Assembly (NCBI GenBank): GCA_965225915.1
Contig: OZ245326.1
Coordinates: forward strand, 1-64,000
DNA: 64,000 bases
Origin: JAAXHH01 sp965225915
Lineage (GTDB): Bacteria; JAAXHH01
Direction of reading: 5' to 3'
Positions within the stretch are counted from its first letter, which is position 1; each line of letters starts with the position of its first letter. A program made the position numbers and the translations under genes. Under the pieces are notes generated by a model, which saw only the letters and a list, made by a program, of their open reading frames with translations, did no database searches and was not told where the DNA came from. Shown piece after piece: positions 39,501 to 46,150 of this stretch.

Positions 39501-42500
39501 CCTTCACCTACCAATGGCTGCGGGTGGACGCGGACGGCGTGTCGAACGAGACGAACATCGGTACCAACGCCGCGACCTACACGCTGGCGGCGGCGGATGC
39601 GGGCAAGAAGATCAAGGTGAAGGTGAGTTTCACCGACGAGAGAGCTCATCCTGAAGCCGTGACCAGTGAGGCGTATCCGTCGAGCGGGTCCATTGGGGAT
39701 AGCACCATCCTCTCCACCGACGCCACGCTGAGCGATCTGGAGCTGTGGGACAACACCGGCACCGCGATCACGCTGACCCCGTCGCCGTTCGTCTCCACGA
39801 CCACCTCCTACACGGCGATGGTGGGCAACAGCGTGGACGAAATCACCATCTTCGCGAAGGAGAACGACGACAACGCGCCATACGAGATCCAGGACTCGGG
39901 CGGCACGGCACTTACAGACGCGGACTCGGTTGAAGACGAATTCCAGGTCACGCTCTCTGTGGGCGATAACACGATCAAGGTGGAGGTGACGGCGGAAGAC
40001 GGCTCCACCCAGACCTACACGGTGACGGTGACGCGGGCTGCGGGGACACCGACGGCGGGCGTCACGGTGTCGAAGTCGGCGCTGACGGTGACGGAGGAGG
40101 ACACGACCGGCGACAGCTACACGGTGGTCCTCGACAGCCGGCCGACGGCGAGTGTCACGGTGACGGTCGGCGGGTACACGGGCTCCGACGTGACGCCGAA
40201 CCCGGCCAGCCTGACGTGGGCGCCGTCGGTCTGGAATACGACGCTGACTGTGACGGTGACGGCCGAGGGCGATATGAACACGGTGGACGAAACGGTCTCG
40301 CTGACCCACAGCGCGACGAGCACGGACACCGACTACAGCGGGATCACGATCGCCAGCGTGACGGTGACGGTGGACGACAACGACAACCCCAACACCCCTG
40401 CCACGGGCACGCCGGCGATTTCGGGCACGGCGCAGGTGGGCGAGGTGCTGACGGCGGACCCGTCGGGCATCACCGACGCGGACGGCCTGACCACGGCCAC
40501 CTTCACCTACCAATGGCTGCGGGTGGACGCGGACGGCGTGTCGAACGAGACGAACATCGGTACCAACGCCGCGACCTACACGCCGGTGGCGGCGGATGCG
40601 GGCAAGAAGATCAAGGTGAAGGTGAGTTTCACCGACGACAGAGGCACCGCGGAAGGACCGCTCACCAGCGACGCCTACCCGTCGAGCGGCACGATCGTGC
40701 CGGTGCCGCTGCCGACGTTGTCGTTCGCCCCGAACGAGGTCACCGTGGACGAGGACGCCGGCTCGGCGACGCTCACGGTCGAACTCGACCCGGCCAGCAC
40801 CGGGACGGTGACCGTGGACTACGCGACGCGGGATAGCAGTGCGAAAGCAGGTGAGGACTATACGGCGACCTCGGGCACGCTGACCTTCGCCGCGACCGAG
40901 ACATCGAAGACCTTCACCGTCCCGATCACGGACGACGATGTCTATGAGAACAATGAATCATTCCAGGTTGATCTCAGCAACCCCACCGGCGCGACGGTGC
41001 CGGTTCACCCAACAGCAACGGTCACAATTGATAGCGAGGATGCAGCGCCGACGGTGCGTTTCGGGGCTTCGTCCTACACCGCGATCGAGGGCGTGGCCGG
41101 GGCGGTGGTGACGGTGCTGTTGGACACGGCGGCAGCGCACGCCGTGACCATACCGGTGACGACGACCCCGCAGGACGGCGCGAGCAGCACGGACTACTCT
41201 GACGTGCCGGGCAGCGTGACCTTTGCCGCCGGCGAGACAGAGCAGTCGTTTACCGTCACGGCGACAGAAGACTCGTTCGACGAGACCGGCGAGAGCGTGC
41301 AACTCGGATTCGGCACGCTGCCTTCGGGCATCAAGCTCGGCAGCCCGGCGACGGCGACGGTGGCGCTGTTGGAGGACGTGTCGACCTGGTATGTGTGGTT
41401 CGGCGAATCATCCTACACGGTCACCGAGGGCGGCTCGGCGACGATCAGCGTGCACCTGAACTCTCCCTGGAAGCCGGAACGGAACGAGGCGCTGACGGTG
41501 CCGCTGTTCGATCCGCAGCATGAGAGCGGCGCATCGGCGGACGATTACTCGGGCGTGCCGGCGAGCGTGACCTTCCAGCGGGGGCAGACCCGGGCGTCGT
41601 TCACGGTGCGGGTAACCGATGACAGCGAGGACGACGACGGCGAGAGCGTGGTGCTGCACTTCCGCCGCCTGTTTCCGGACGACCTGGAAGTGGGCCGCTA
41701 CGGGCCGCACAAGACGACGCTGCATGTCGCCGACAACGACGGCGAGACGGCGGTGACGGTGTCCTTCGACGCGGCGAACTACACGGCGGCGGAAGGCGGC
41801 GCGACGGCGACGGTGGGGGTGCGGCTGAACACGGCGCCGGGCCGCGCGGTGACGATTCCGTTGACGCCGAGCCACCGCGGGGCCACGGCGGCGGACTATT
41901 CCGGCCTGCCGGGGAGCGTCACCTTCGGTGCCTCGGAGACGGAAAAGACGTTGACGGTCACCGCGACCGACGACTCGGCGGACGACGATCGGGAGAGCGT
42001 GGCGATCGGCTTCGGTTCGCTGCCCGCGAAGGTATCGGCGGGCAGCCCGTCCGAGGCGGTGGTGCAACTGACCGACAATGACGCAGGCGTCCAGGTCCAG
42101 AGTGTGCAGGTGAGGTTCGACGCCCGCGCCGGGGCGGTGCGCGATGGCGTCGAAGAGGGCGGGAGCTACCGGCTGGGCATCAGGCTGAACGTGACGCCGG
42201 GCCAGACATTGACGATTCCGTTGACGTATGGGTATCTGGGCGGCGCGACGGCGGCCGATTTCACCGGCCTGCCGGCGAACGTGACCTTCGGGGCAAACGG
42301 GACGTCGACGGGCGTGACCATCCGCCCCGTGGACGACTTCGAGGAGGATCCCGGGGAGAGCCTGAAGGTGTCCTTCGGGTCGTTGCCCGCCGGCGTGTCG
42401 GTGAGCTCGTGGAGCGGCCGCTCCACGATCATCCCGGTCATCGACAACGATGCCACGCCGGGCCTGTCGGTGGCGGATGCGAGTGCGCGGGAGTGGCCGA

Positions 42501-44353
42501 ACCCCCTCCCGTGCCTGATTTTTGTGGTGACGATGGACCGGATGGATGTCGACCACGAGGTGCGCGTGGACTATGCGACGCGCAGCGGCACGGCGGTGGC
42601 GGGGCAGGACTTCAAGCCGATCGCGGGCACCCTGGTGTTCCGGCCGGCCGATAGTAAGCGCCGGACCGCGTCGAAGAGCCTGTGTGTGAAGGTGCTCGAC
42701 GATGCGCATGACGAAGGCATCGAGCAGATGACGCTGGTGCTGTCCAACCCCGTGCGGGCCTCCCTGGTCGACGGGACCGCGACCGGGTCTATCAGCAACA
42801 CGGACCCGATGCCGCGGGGGTTTTTGGGGCGGTTCGGGCGGACAGCGGCGGTAGAGATAATCGCGCAGGTTGAGGAACGCATCCGGGCGCGTCACGCGCC
42901 GGGTATGAGTGCGCGGTTAGCCGGACGGGAGCTGCGGTCGGGCATGACGGATGATGTGTCGAGGGGTTTCCTGAGGCAGTTGGGCAGCCTGGCCCGCTCA
43001 AAGGCCCCGGTGGAGGAAGGCAATAACTCCATGGCCGGGTTTCCTGGCGTGGAGGCTGGCGGGGCGGTGTCGTTGCGAACGACTGGACGTACCGGCGTCA
43101 CACCTATCGCGTCGGATCCTCAAAGTGTGGCGACCGGTCCGAATTGGATCGGCTATCTGAAGAGAGGGTTCGGCGTGGGCGACCTGCTGACAGGGTCGTC
43201 GTTCGAGCTGAACCGCGATACCGGCCATGGCGGCATGCTGTCGTTCTGGAGCCGAGGGGCAAGGTCGCAGTTCACCGGTCGGGAAGACCGCGTGACGCTA
43301 GACGGCCGGACTGCGACGACGATGGCCGGGGCCGACTTCCGGATGGGTCGGTTTATTGCGGGACTGTCGCTTGCGCACAGCCGTGGCCAGGGCGACTACA
43401 AAGGAGTGGACGTTGGCGCTTTGGCATCGTCGGTGACCGGCCTCTATCCCTGGCTGGGCTATCAGGCGACGGAGCGCATAACGGTGTGGGGTGTGACAGG
43501 CTTCGGGAAGGGCTCGCTGCGACTGACGCCGGGTACGGGTGGAGCGCTGGAGACGGGATTGTCTATGGCGATGGCAGCGGCTGGAATGCGAGGCGAGCTG
43601 GTAGCACCTGTGATGGGAGGCTTCGGGATGGCCTTCAAGACGGACGCATTATGGGTGGCAACCTCGAACGCAGCCTTGGAGGGTCCGGCGGGCAGCCTCG
43701 CGGCGACACGCGCGGTAGTGACCCGGCTGAGGGCGGGGCTGGAGGCCTCGCGCGGCTATGACTTCAGGAGCGGGTTGTCACTACAGCCCAGCCTGGAGGT
43801 CGGACTACGGCAGGACGACGGTAACGCTGAGACGGGCGCGGGCGTAGATGTCGCCGGCGGCCTCATCTTCTCAGTCCCGTCAAGGGGGATCAAGGCCGAC
43901 TTGCGCATCCGGACGCTGCTTATGCATCAGGATCAGGATTACCGGGAACGAGGCGTGTTGGTGTCGTTCAGCTACGACCCTACCCCATCGACGCCGCTGG
44001 GCATGACGGTGCGGTTGGCGCCGTCATGGGGCGGACAGGCCAGGAGCGCCGCCGAGGCGCTCTGGAGCCGGGAGACGATGGAGGGTCTGGGAGGACGACG
44101 CCAGGAAGCAGGCGCCCGGTTCGATACCGAGCTCGCTTACGGACTTCCGGTCGGCGGGCGGCTGGTCGGGATACCTTTGATCGGTATCAGGACTTCCACG
44201 ACATCGCGCTACTACCAACTGGGCTACAAGTTGGCCGTGTTACAGCGTGGTGCTATGAACTTCGAACTGGGTGTTGCCGCCCAGCACCGAGAAAGCCTTG
44301 TCCGGGGAACGGTGGACAGAGGAATGACAGCCCGAGTCACGATGACCTGGTAG
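30509..44353 (+). CDS. Giant repeat-rich autotransporter-type surface protein (4614 residues)
   Basis: A ~75-residue polar extension precedes a signal peptide (cut near residue 110, GHAQ/T). Then follow two related domains with FRLLF(V/L)SST and ADDYADFYDGSWD (~113-295, ~417-620), each followed by a cadherin-like beta-sandwich. Four domains begin DWC(T/A)T or VWCST, with FN3 and Ig-like AAQVGKTLTAG modules. Next come a cadherin repeat, another FN3, a five-module Calx-beta block (~2143-2728), two copies of a 333-residue unit, one more Calx-beta and a second five-module block. Residues ~4105-4614 form the linker and outer-membrane barrel, ending RVTMTW with the C-terminal aromatic expected of autotransporters. 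The Calx-beta and cadherin modules (DDDGESV, DSDNDP) suggest Ca2+ binding and adhesion. It is uninterrupted over 13.8 kb despite neighbouring decay, so it is probably expressed. Confidence 0.85.
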   Translation: MDYLEKGLQSSESLDSTFQMSSAAHRAHAGRHRSTGARLTHLSKIEPARDTRRSPESSPPSPARSSTASNHRASGLSAAALRAGSACCTAGAVLVALAALLALPLQGHAQTSVPHDWSLKPSGLDTRDKFRLLFVSSTKRNARSLEIGPYNTFVQTRAAAGHTDIQAYSAGVKVVGCTQSVDAIDNTGTTGTGVPIYWLDGDKVADDYADFYDGSWDSSSPTNETGASVTTTSTDGVITGCSAIGTGGGFELGVGTDASMGNPSGRNDVLSGFITRLEFTHRLYGLSVVFEVSASTDAKLSALVVNDGTNDRTLTPTFVPGTFDYDADVGNAVTTVTLTATVNNSNASVTGVTLDGTAIADTDFSDGITVPSLAEDDNEIVVTVTAENNTNNTKDYTVTVSRARRRTTTPTPPGEVEVPNNWILIPTGLVTGEKFRLLFLSSTSTDGSSYDIADYNTFVQGRAAAGHTDIQAYSSAFRVVGCTSDSDANANTGTGYNSAVLGVPIHWLNGNKVADDYADFYDGSWDDEANDKNELGDNGPDTSQPANYPLTGCQDYGEEAFLGGRTLALGQPTPRVGRPNSSATGSGPIHSLSFVGPSDSRPMYGLSQVFEVGAPTDVTLRDLELEGAPGGEAIGLSPVFDSATETYTAAVGNRIAAVTLTARKKDTTATVAITNDDDTSTEGEAELDLNVGSNTLTLTLTAADATPKTYTITVTRAAVPPAPTDCPADTDWCTTLGVGYVSESSASFKLEYWGYRSDQSYGDLLSTTFSHGGTGYTVSRVDRTRITQLPGNTVASDNLTINISPVLPDGTVLQLGSRTFTVDTDSATGTIGQEQWAILANPLSWTAGQHVTASLKFPTAPDPPTGLTATASGETQINLVWVAPADNGGSTITGYRIEVSADGGTNWTDLLANTASTDTTYSHTGLTRGTTRHYRVSAINAVGTGDASDPTSATTANATGQPAITGAAQVGKTLTAGIGTIADADGLPGTFPDDYTLQWRRVDADGTSNETDITGETSGTYTPVAADVGKKIKVQVRFTDNGSNAEGPLVSAAYPSNAPVAAAAGACPADNDWCTTLTVGFEDETHQQLYGFFGTYGALVNTIINHSGGTTWTVSQMNIQDTSLHDLLNINLDKFLPRGSVFDLGGTTFTADTDSEQPGAGRYAWFLPAGFAWVDGQDVTVSVKLPANAPATGAPVISGKPQVGETLSAGTTGIMDLDGLTSVSYTYQWIRVDVDGTSNPVDVGTDDEEYTLVAADEGKRIKVQVTFTDDDANAEELTSDAYLTLSHQSYPDRGIMPARAACPAGNDWCATMTVVNQFVVGTAFKDFGFSASPAYGALDDTSFDYDGSTFTVEAVGIRDPDNGSGYHVRLVLDAFVPRGTVFDLNGYGFTTDATSEQSSAGHYRWDFPAGFRIAEGVEYRVSLEVTENTPAEGKPTISGPAQVGRTLTAATADITDDEGLTTVSYEYQWIAAGTDIGGATSSTYTPTSSVQGDRITLRVTFDDDADNPETLTSDETAPVVPDVASCLGSSVWCSTLTVEHGTPDVDGEFEVGLATNIGTPPESFGSLAGATFTHLGTSYTVTQILASTDLVFATSPNLPDDGAGLSLHIQRLSGTLELKLSDRATYNVSSNYPTGTKLWFFHAAPGTGPANPPLLRGYIPFNGDYRQDTDEGTLLTVSLFQVNSPPVFPSTPAMRNLAENTASAQDVGAVLTATDSDNDPLTYTLEGTDAASFGMESDSGQIFTIGGVNYDHETKSTYTVVVKADDSNGGTDTIAVTITVTDVNEPPDAPAAPTVSAITGSTTSLTVRWTAPANTGPPIDDYDLQYRRGNSGNFTNGPQNVSGTPATIDNLLEDTVYQVQVRASNDEGTSGWSPSGSGRTSGGDNTATEVTILASSSSVPYSTFHDATFTVMRTGLLTDALTVTVNLTQDRPFLEVADLVRTVRIEAGSSSQNLVVSGTQLQLPVTERVETGTLTATVAPGTGYDIGSDASASVDIVPFMTVRLEMASYTVSEDVGSLSVKVIARTGNGGAAPSSAFVLSISTESNTATANQDYRSFSAQPAFQPGTFSADGTAWKAEKTVEVTILNDTLDEPDEAFRLALQRSPGLDNRILLVNSAGTAPANIQRSTITIEDYDLPVTPTVSFGAASYTAIEGVGGATVTVELSPAAARAVTVPVTTDPQGGASSADYSGVPTSVTFAAGETEQTFTVTATDDSVDDDGESVQLGFGRLPSGVLLGSPSTATVALVEDADVSTWYVWFGASAYTVTEGGTARVTLHLNSPWKPDRNEALTVPLFDPQHENGASAADYSGVPTSVTFQRGQTRASFTVRATDDSDDDDGESVVLHFRRLFPDDLEVGRYGARIATLHIADNDGDTAVTVSFEAANYTAAEGGATATVRVLLDTAPGRSVTIPLTPSHRGATAGDYSGLPASVTFGASDTVQSFTLTATDDSADDDRESVAISFGSLPSKVSAGSPSEAVVQLTDNDHGHTSLQVRFDARAGVVRDGVEEGGSYRLGVRLNVTPGQTLTIPLTYAYLGGATAADFTDLPANVTFGANATSSGVTIRPVDDFEEDPGESLKVSFGSLPAGVSVGASGRSTIIPVIDNDALPGLSVADASAREWPNPLPCLIFVVTMDRMDVDHEVRVDYATRSGTAVSGQDFTPIAGTMVFRANESRRRIASKSLCVKVLDDSHDEGVEQMTLVLSNPVRAYLTDGTATGSISNTDPSQGTTNTSTLSTDATLSDLELWDNTGTAITLTPSPFVSTTTSYTAMVGNSVDEITIFAKENDDNAPYEIQDSGGTALTDADSVEDQFQVTLSVGDNTIKVEVTAEDGSTQTYTVTVTRAAGTPTAGVTVSKSALTVTEEDTTGDSYTVVLDSRPTASVTVTVGGYTGSDVTPNPASLTWAPSVWNTTLTVTVTAEGDMNTVDETVSLTHSATSTDTDYSGITIASVTVTVDDNDNPNTPATGTPAISGTAQVGEVLTADPSGITDADGLTTATFTYQWLRVDADGVSNETNIGTNAATYTLAAADAGKKIKVKVSFTDERAHPEAVTSEAYPSSGSIGDSTILSTDATLSDLELWDNTGTAITLTPSPFVSTTTSYTAMVGNSVDEITIFAKENDDNAPYEIQDSGGTALTDADSVEDEFQVTLSVGDNTIKVEVTAEDGSTQTYTVTVTRAAGTPTAGVTVSKSALTVTEEDTTGDSYTVVLDSRPTASVTVTVGGYTGSDVTPNPASLTWAPSVWNTTLTVTVTAEGDMNTVDETVSLTHSATSTDTDYSGITIASVTVTVDDNDNPNTPATGTPAISGTAQVGEVLTADPSGITDADGLTTATFTYQWLRVDADGVSNETNIGTNAATYTPVAADAGKKIKVKVSFTDDRGTAEGPLTSDAYPSSGTIVPVPLPTLSFAPNEVTVDEDAGSATLTVELDPASTGTVTVDYATRDSSAKAGEDYTATSGTLTFAATETSKTFTVPITDDDVYENNESFQVDLSNPTGATVPVHPTATVTIDSEDAAPTVRFGASSYTAIEGVAGAVVTVLLDTAAAHAVTIPVTTTPQDGASSTDYSDVPGSVTFAAGETEQSFTVTATEDSFDETGESVQLGFGTLPSGIKLGSPATATVALLEDVSTWYVWFGESSYTVTEGGSATISVHLNSPWKPERNEALTVPLFDPQHESGASADDYSGVPASVTFQRGQTRASFTVRVTDDSEDDDGESVVLHFRRLFPDDLEVGRYGPHKTTLHVADNDGETAVTVSFDAANYTAAEGGATATVGVRLNTAPGRAVTIPLTPSHRGATAADYSGLPGSVTFGASETEKTLTVTATDDSADDDRESVAIGFGSLPAKVSAGSPSEAVVQLTDNDAGVQVQSVQVRFDARAGAVRDGVEEGGSYRLGIRLNVTPGQTLTIPLTYGYLGGATAADFTGLPANVTFGANGTSTGVTIRPVDDFEEDPGESLKVSFGSLPAGVSVSSWSGRSTIIPVIDNDATPGLSVADASAREWPNPLPCLIFVVTMDRMDVDHEVRVDYATRSGTAVAGQDFKPIAGTLVFRPADSKRRTASKSLCVKVLDDAHDEGIEQMTLVLSNPVRASLVDGTATGSISNTDPMPRGFLGRFGRTAAVEIIAQVEERIRARHAPGMSARLAGRELRSGMTDDVSRGFLRQLGSLARSKAPVEEGNNSMAGFPGVEAGGAVSLRTTGRTGVTPIASDPQSVATGPNWIGYLKRGFGVGDLLTGSSFELNRDTGHGGMLSFWSRGARSQFTGREDRVTLDGRTATTMAGADFRMGRFIAGLSLAHSRGQGDYKGVDVGALASSVTGLYPWLGYQATERITVWGVTGFGKGSLRLTPGTGGALETGLSMAMAAAGMRGELVAPVMGGFGMAFKTDALWVATSNAALEGPAGSLAATRAVVTRLRAGLEASRGYDFRSGLSLQPSLEVGLRQDDGNAETGAGVDVAGGLIFSVPSRGIKADLRIRTLLMHQDQDYRERGVLVSFSYDPTPSTPLGMTVRLAPSWGGQARSAAEALWSRETMEGLGGRRQEAGARFDTELAYGLPVGGRLVGIPLIGIRTSTTSRYYQLGYKLAVLQRGAMNFELGVAAQHRESLVRGTVDRGMTARVTMTW
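36937..38696 (+). repeat. Calx-beta block, first copy
   Basis: Five modules, from VSFGAASYTAIEGVGG to SNPVRAYLTDG, including FPDDLEVGRYGA and DASAREWPNPLPCLIFV. It is repeated at 41047-42806 in this gene and 51154-52913 in the other giant gene, with near-identical DNA. The first copy ends in SNTDPSQGT rather than running into the barrel. Confidence 0.85.
38711..40650 (+). repeat. In-frame tandem duplication, period 999 bp
   Basis: CTCTCCACCGACGCCACGCT starts at 38711 and again at 39710, exactly 333 codons later. The first full unit (38711-39709) and its partner differ at only a few bases by eye (for example GTTGAC/GTGGAC and CAATTC/GAATTC) until the second diverges near 40580-40640. It encodes a cadherin-like sandwich, a VSKSALTVTEEDTTG module and an Ig-like AQVGEVLTADPSG module. 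Near identity means recent duplication or ongoing gene conversion. Confidence 0.9.
41047..42806 (+). repeat. Calx-beta block, second copy
   Basis: The same five-module block as 36937-38696, here followed directly by the barrel linker PRGFLGRFGRTAAVEII. It is closer to the block of the other giant gene (51154-52913) than to the first block of its own gene at several sites, for example SSWSGRSTIIP versus GASGRSTIIP. Confidence 0.8.
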
Positions 44354-44492
44354 GCATCGCTCTCCAGGATGTGGTCACCTCACGATGCTGGTGGACAGTA
44401 CAGGAATGCAGCTCGCCGGCTGCGTGCTAGCTAAGGAACGTACGCGTTAAAACTGTAGCTTAACTCTGTGTCCCGGTCAAGGGTGCAGTACA
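44354..44492 (+). repeat. Cassette C 3' flank ending in a hybrid IS3 end
   Basis: GTTAAAACTGTAGCTTAACT belongs to the right end of the type 2 IS3 element and the following CTGTGTCCCGGTCAAGGGTG to its left end, joined through the shared AGCTTAACT. The same arrangement follows cassette D (54449-54580). It looks like an element that lost everything between its ends. Confidence 0.7.
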
Positions 44493-44958
44493 AGATCGAC
44501 GTGACGCTGAACGTCACCGACTAGGACGAACCGCCGCTACGCCCGGAGGGCACCTACGGTAAGAGGACCGTCAAGCAACAGCACGACCTCCCTCAGGGTG
44601 ACAATGACGGCACCGGACAATCTAGGCCGACCGCCAATCACGCGGTACAGATTACGAACCCATCGGGACGGTTTTGGCTGGACCACCCTTCCTTACAACT
44701 CAAAGACGCGAAGAATCGTTCAAAATGCACCCACGTGGACAGTGTGACACGGGTGGAGACGACGGAAGCAACGAGACCGCGCGCCAGAGAGCCGACCCGG
44801 GGCAGCCGGGGCGTGTGCGCTCCCTCGCGGCGCGCGGCATGGCCGCGCTGCTCCTCGTGGCCTTCGCGTCGCTCCTCGGCCTGCCCGCCCAAGCGCAAAC
44901 AGCGATCGATCTGGTCAGCAACCGGAGCCAAGCCACTAATCAAAACATTACGGAGTAA
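44493..44958 (+). pseudogene. Remains of a further surface-protein gene: cadherin tail and a signal peptide
   Basis: 44493-44525 encodes KIDVTLNVTD then a stop and DEPP, like the end of a cadherin repeat. Further on, ATG 44725 opens a frame with a signal peptide MAALLLVAFASLLGLPAQAQ followed by TAIDLVSNRSQATNQN, resembling the LVSNTGQ-type start of repeat-rich exported proteins. It is cut at 44958 by the 261-bp unit of cassette D. The two parts need not come from one gene. Confidence 0.55.
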
Positions 44959-45190
44959 CAAGTTATGGGCTGGCCAGTTTCTTCATTCTGTATAGTCTCC
45001 TTGATTTTGCCATCGCACGGAATCACCCGGCAGGCAGAACTGGTGCGGCTGGTGCTGTCAATGACTGGCGTTCCCGACGCTGGGCTAGAATGAAATAGAG
45101 ACTCTTCGTCAGTGTAGTAGTAGGCCCGCGTTGCCGTTTTATCCTCAGCTAGCTTTACACAAATAGAAACCCCCCTCATTTCTGCTGTTT
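44959..45190 (+). repeat. 261-bp unit, copy D
   Basis: The plus strand carries the luxR tail in good order (HGITRQAELVRLVLSM then GVPDAGLE and TGA), less decayed than in copies A to C, followed by the unit's downstream part to TTCTCCGCTTTCCTCC. No luxR body is present. Confidence 0.8.
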
Positions 45191-45404
45191 TTCTCCGCTT
45201 TCCTCCAATAAAAAGTTGATCCCCTCAATTTTGATGGCGTGCTAACGCTGCTATTTTGTTATCCTTCGGCGGTCGTGTATGCTTTGCATGGACTCGAACT
45301 CCGGTTATTAGATTGTCTTAAGTCGTTTTGGAGTCACCGGAACCTATCTCAACCCTCCCCCGTTTGACCTTGGGCACGGAGCCGACGGGACTTGTGTTTA
45401 GAGT
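45191..45404 (+). repeat. Cassette spacer, copy D (shortened)
   Basis: A diverged, ~210-bp version of the spacer; TTGGAGTCACCGGAACCTAT and the last 70 bp match the other copies. No gene. Confidence 0.7.
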
Positions 45405-45997
45405 ATGCGGAGGCTCATGGATGAACAATGGAATGGGATCTACCATTATACTTCCCGGAGGAGAACCGGCCGAAGGGGCATCGGGGGCGTCCTCCGGTAC
45501 CTGCCCGGCGGGTCCTTGAAGCCGTGCTGTGGATACTGAAGACCGGGGCGCGGCACATGCAGCCGCAGTGCTATTCGAACTACAAGACGGCGCAACGGAG
45601 GTTTCAGACGTAGTGTCCCATCGCGGGACAGGCAGACGTTCTACAGGATCTTGCTTCGGAACTCCAGGAGGTTGGCGTGGTCGACGGGGCGGAGACGATT
45701 ATTGACGCCTCATTCCTGCGTGCGCCAAGGGCGGAGCGCCCATGTGGAGCTGACGAAGGCAGGTAAAGGCGTGAAGATCATGGCCATAGTGGACCGATGC
45801 GGCCTTCCGTTGTCCATCGGCACCCACTCGGCGCAACGATGCGAGGCGTCGGGAAGATTGTGCCTTACCGGAGGTACCGGACACGCCCGAAGACGCCCGA
45901 AGGTCGCTGCCAGCACAGGTAAAAACGGCATTGGATCGTCGAGTGGTTCTCCAATTGGCTTCAGTGGAACCGTCGCGTCCTCATCCTATGGGAATAA
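45405..45997 (+). pseudogene. IS5-family transposase, decayed with internal deletion (cassette D)
   Basis: Same order as copies A and C (RPPVPARRVLEAVLWILKTG, IIDASFLRAPRAERP, MAIVDRCGLPLSIGTHSAQR), but ~110 bp are missing between AQRCEA and the GRLCL/IVPYRRYR segment, and several frameshifts are present. It ends at TAA 45995-45997. Confidence 0.85.
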
Positions 45998-46150
45998 CAC
46001 GTCTAAAACTCGCCTGGATTCGTCCAGTCCGCGGGTATATGCCTGCTTCTCAGGCCACTTTACTATTATAAAGGGTTCTATAGATATTACGAACAAAAGC
46101 GGGGTCAATGGGCGTACTCTTGCCCGGTTCAACATCACGGAGGAACAACA
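45998..46150 (+). promoter_or_regulatory. Conserved leader of the giant autotransporter gene (cassette D)
   Basis: Nearly the same as 30356-30508, including CTATTATAAAG and the ribosome site GGAGGAACAACA before ATG 46151. Confidence 0.6.

Noticed and set aside
36560..40513. A 1317-codon open frame on the minus strand opposite the first giant gene, with similar long ones opposite the second (46979-50620, 50717-52816)
   Set aside because: They mirror GC-rich, third-position-biased coding sequence. The products are Arg/His-rich low-complexity strings without domains or ribosome sites, and they vanish where the codon bias changes.
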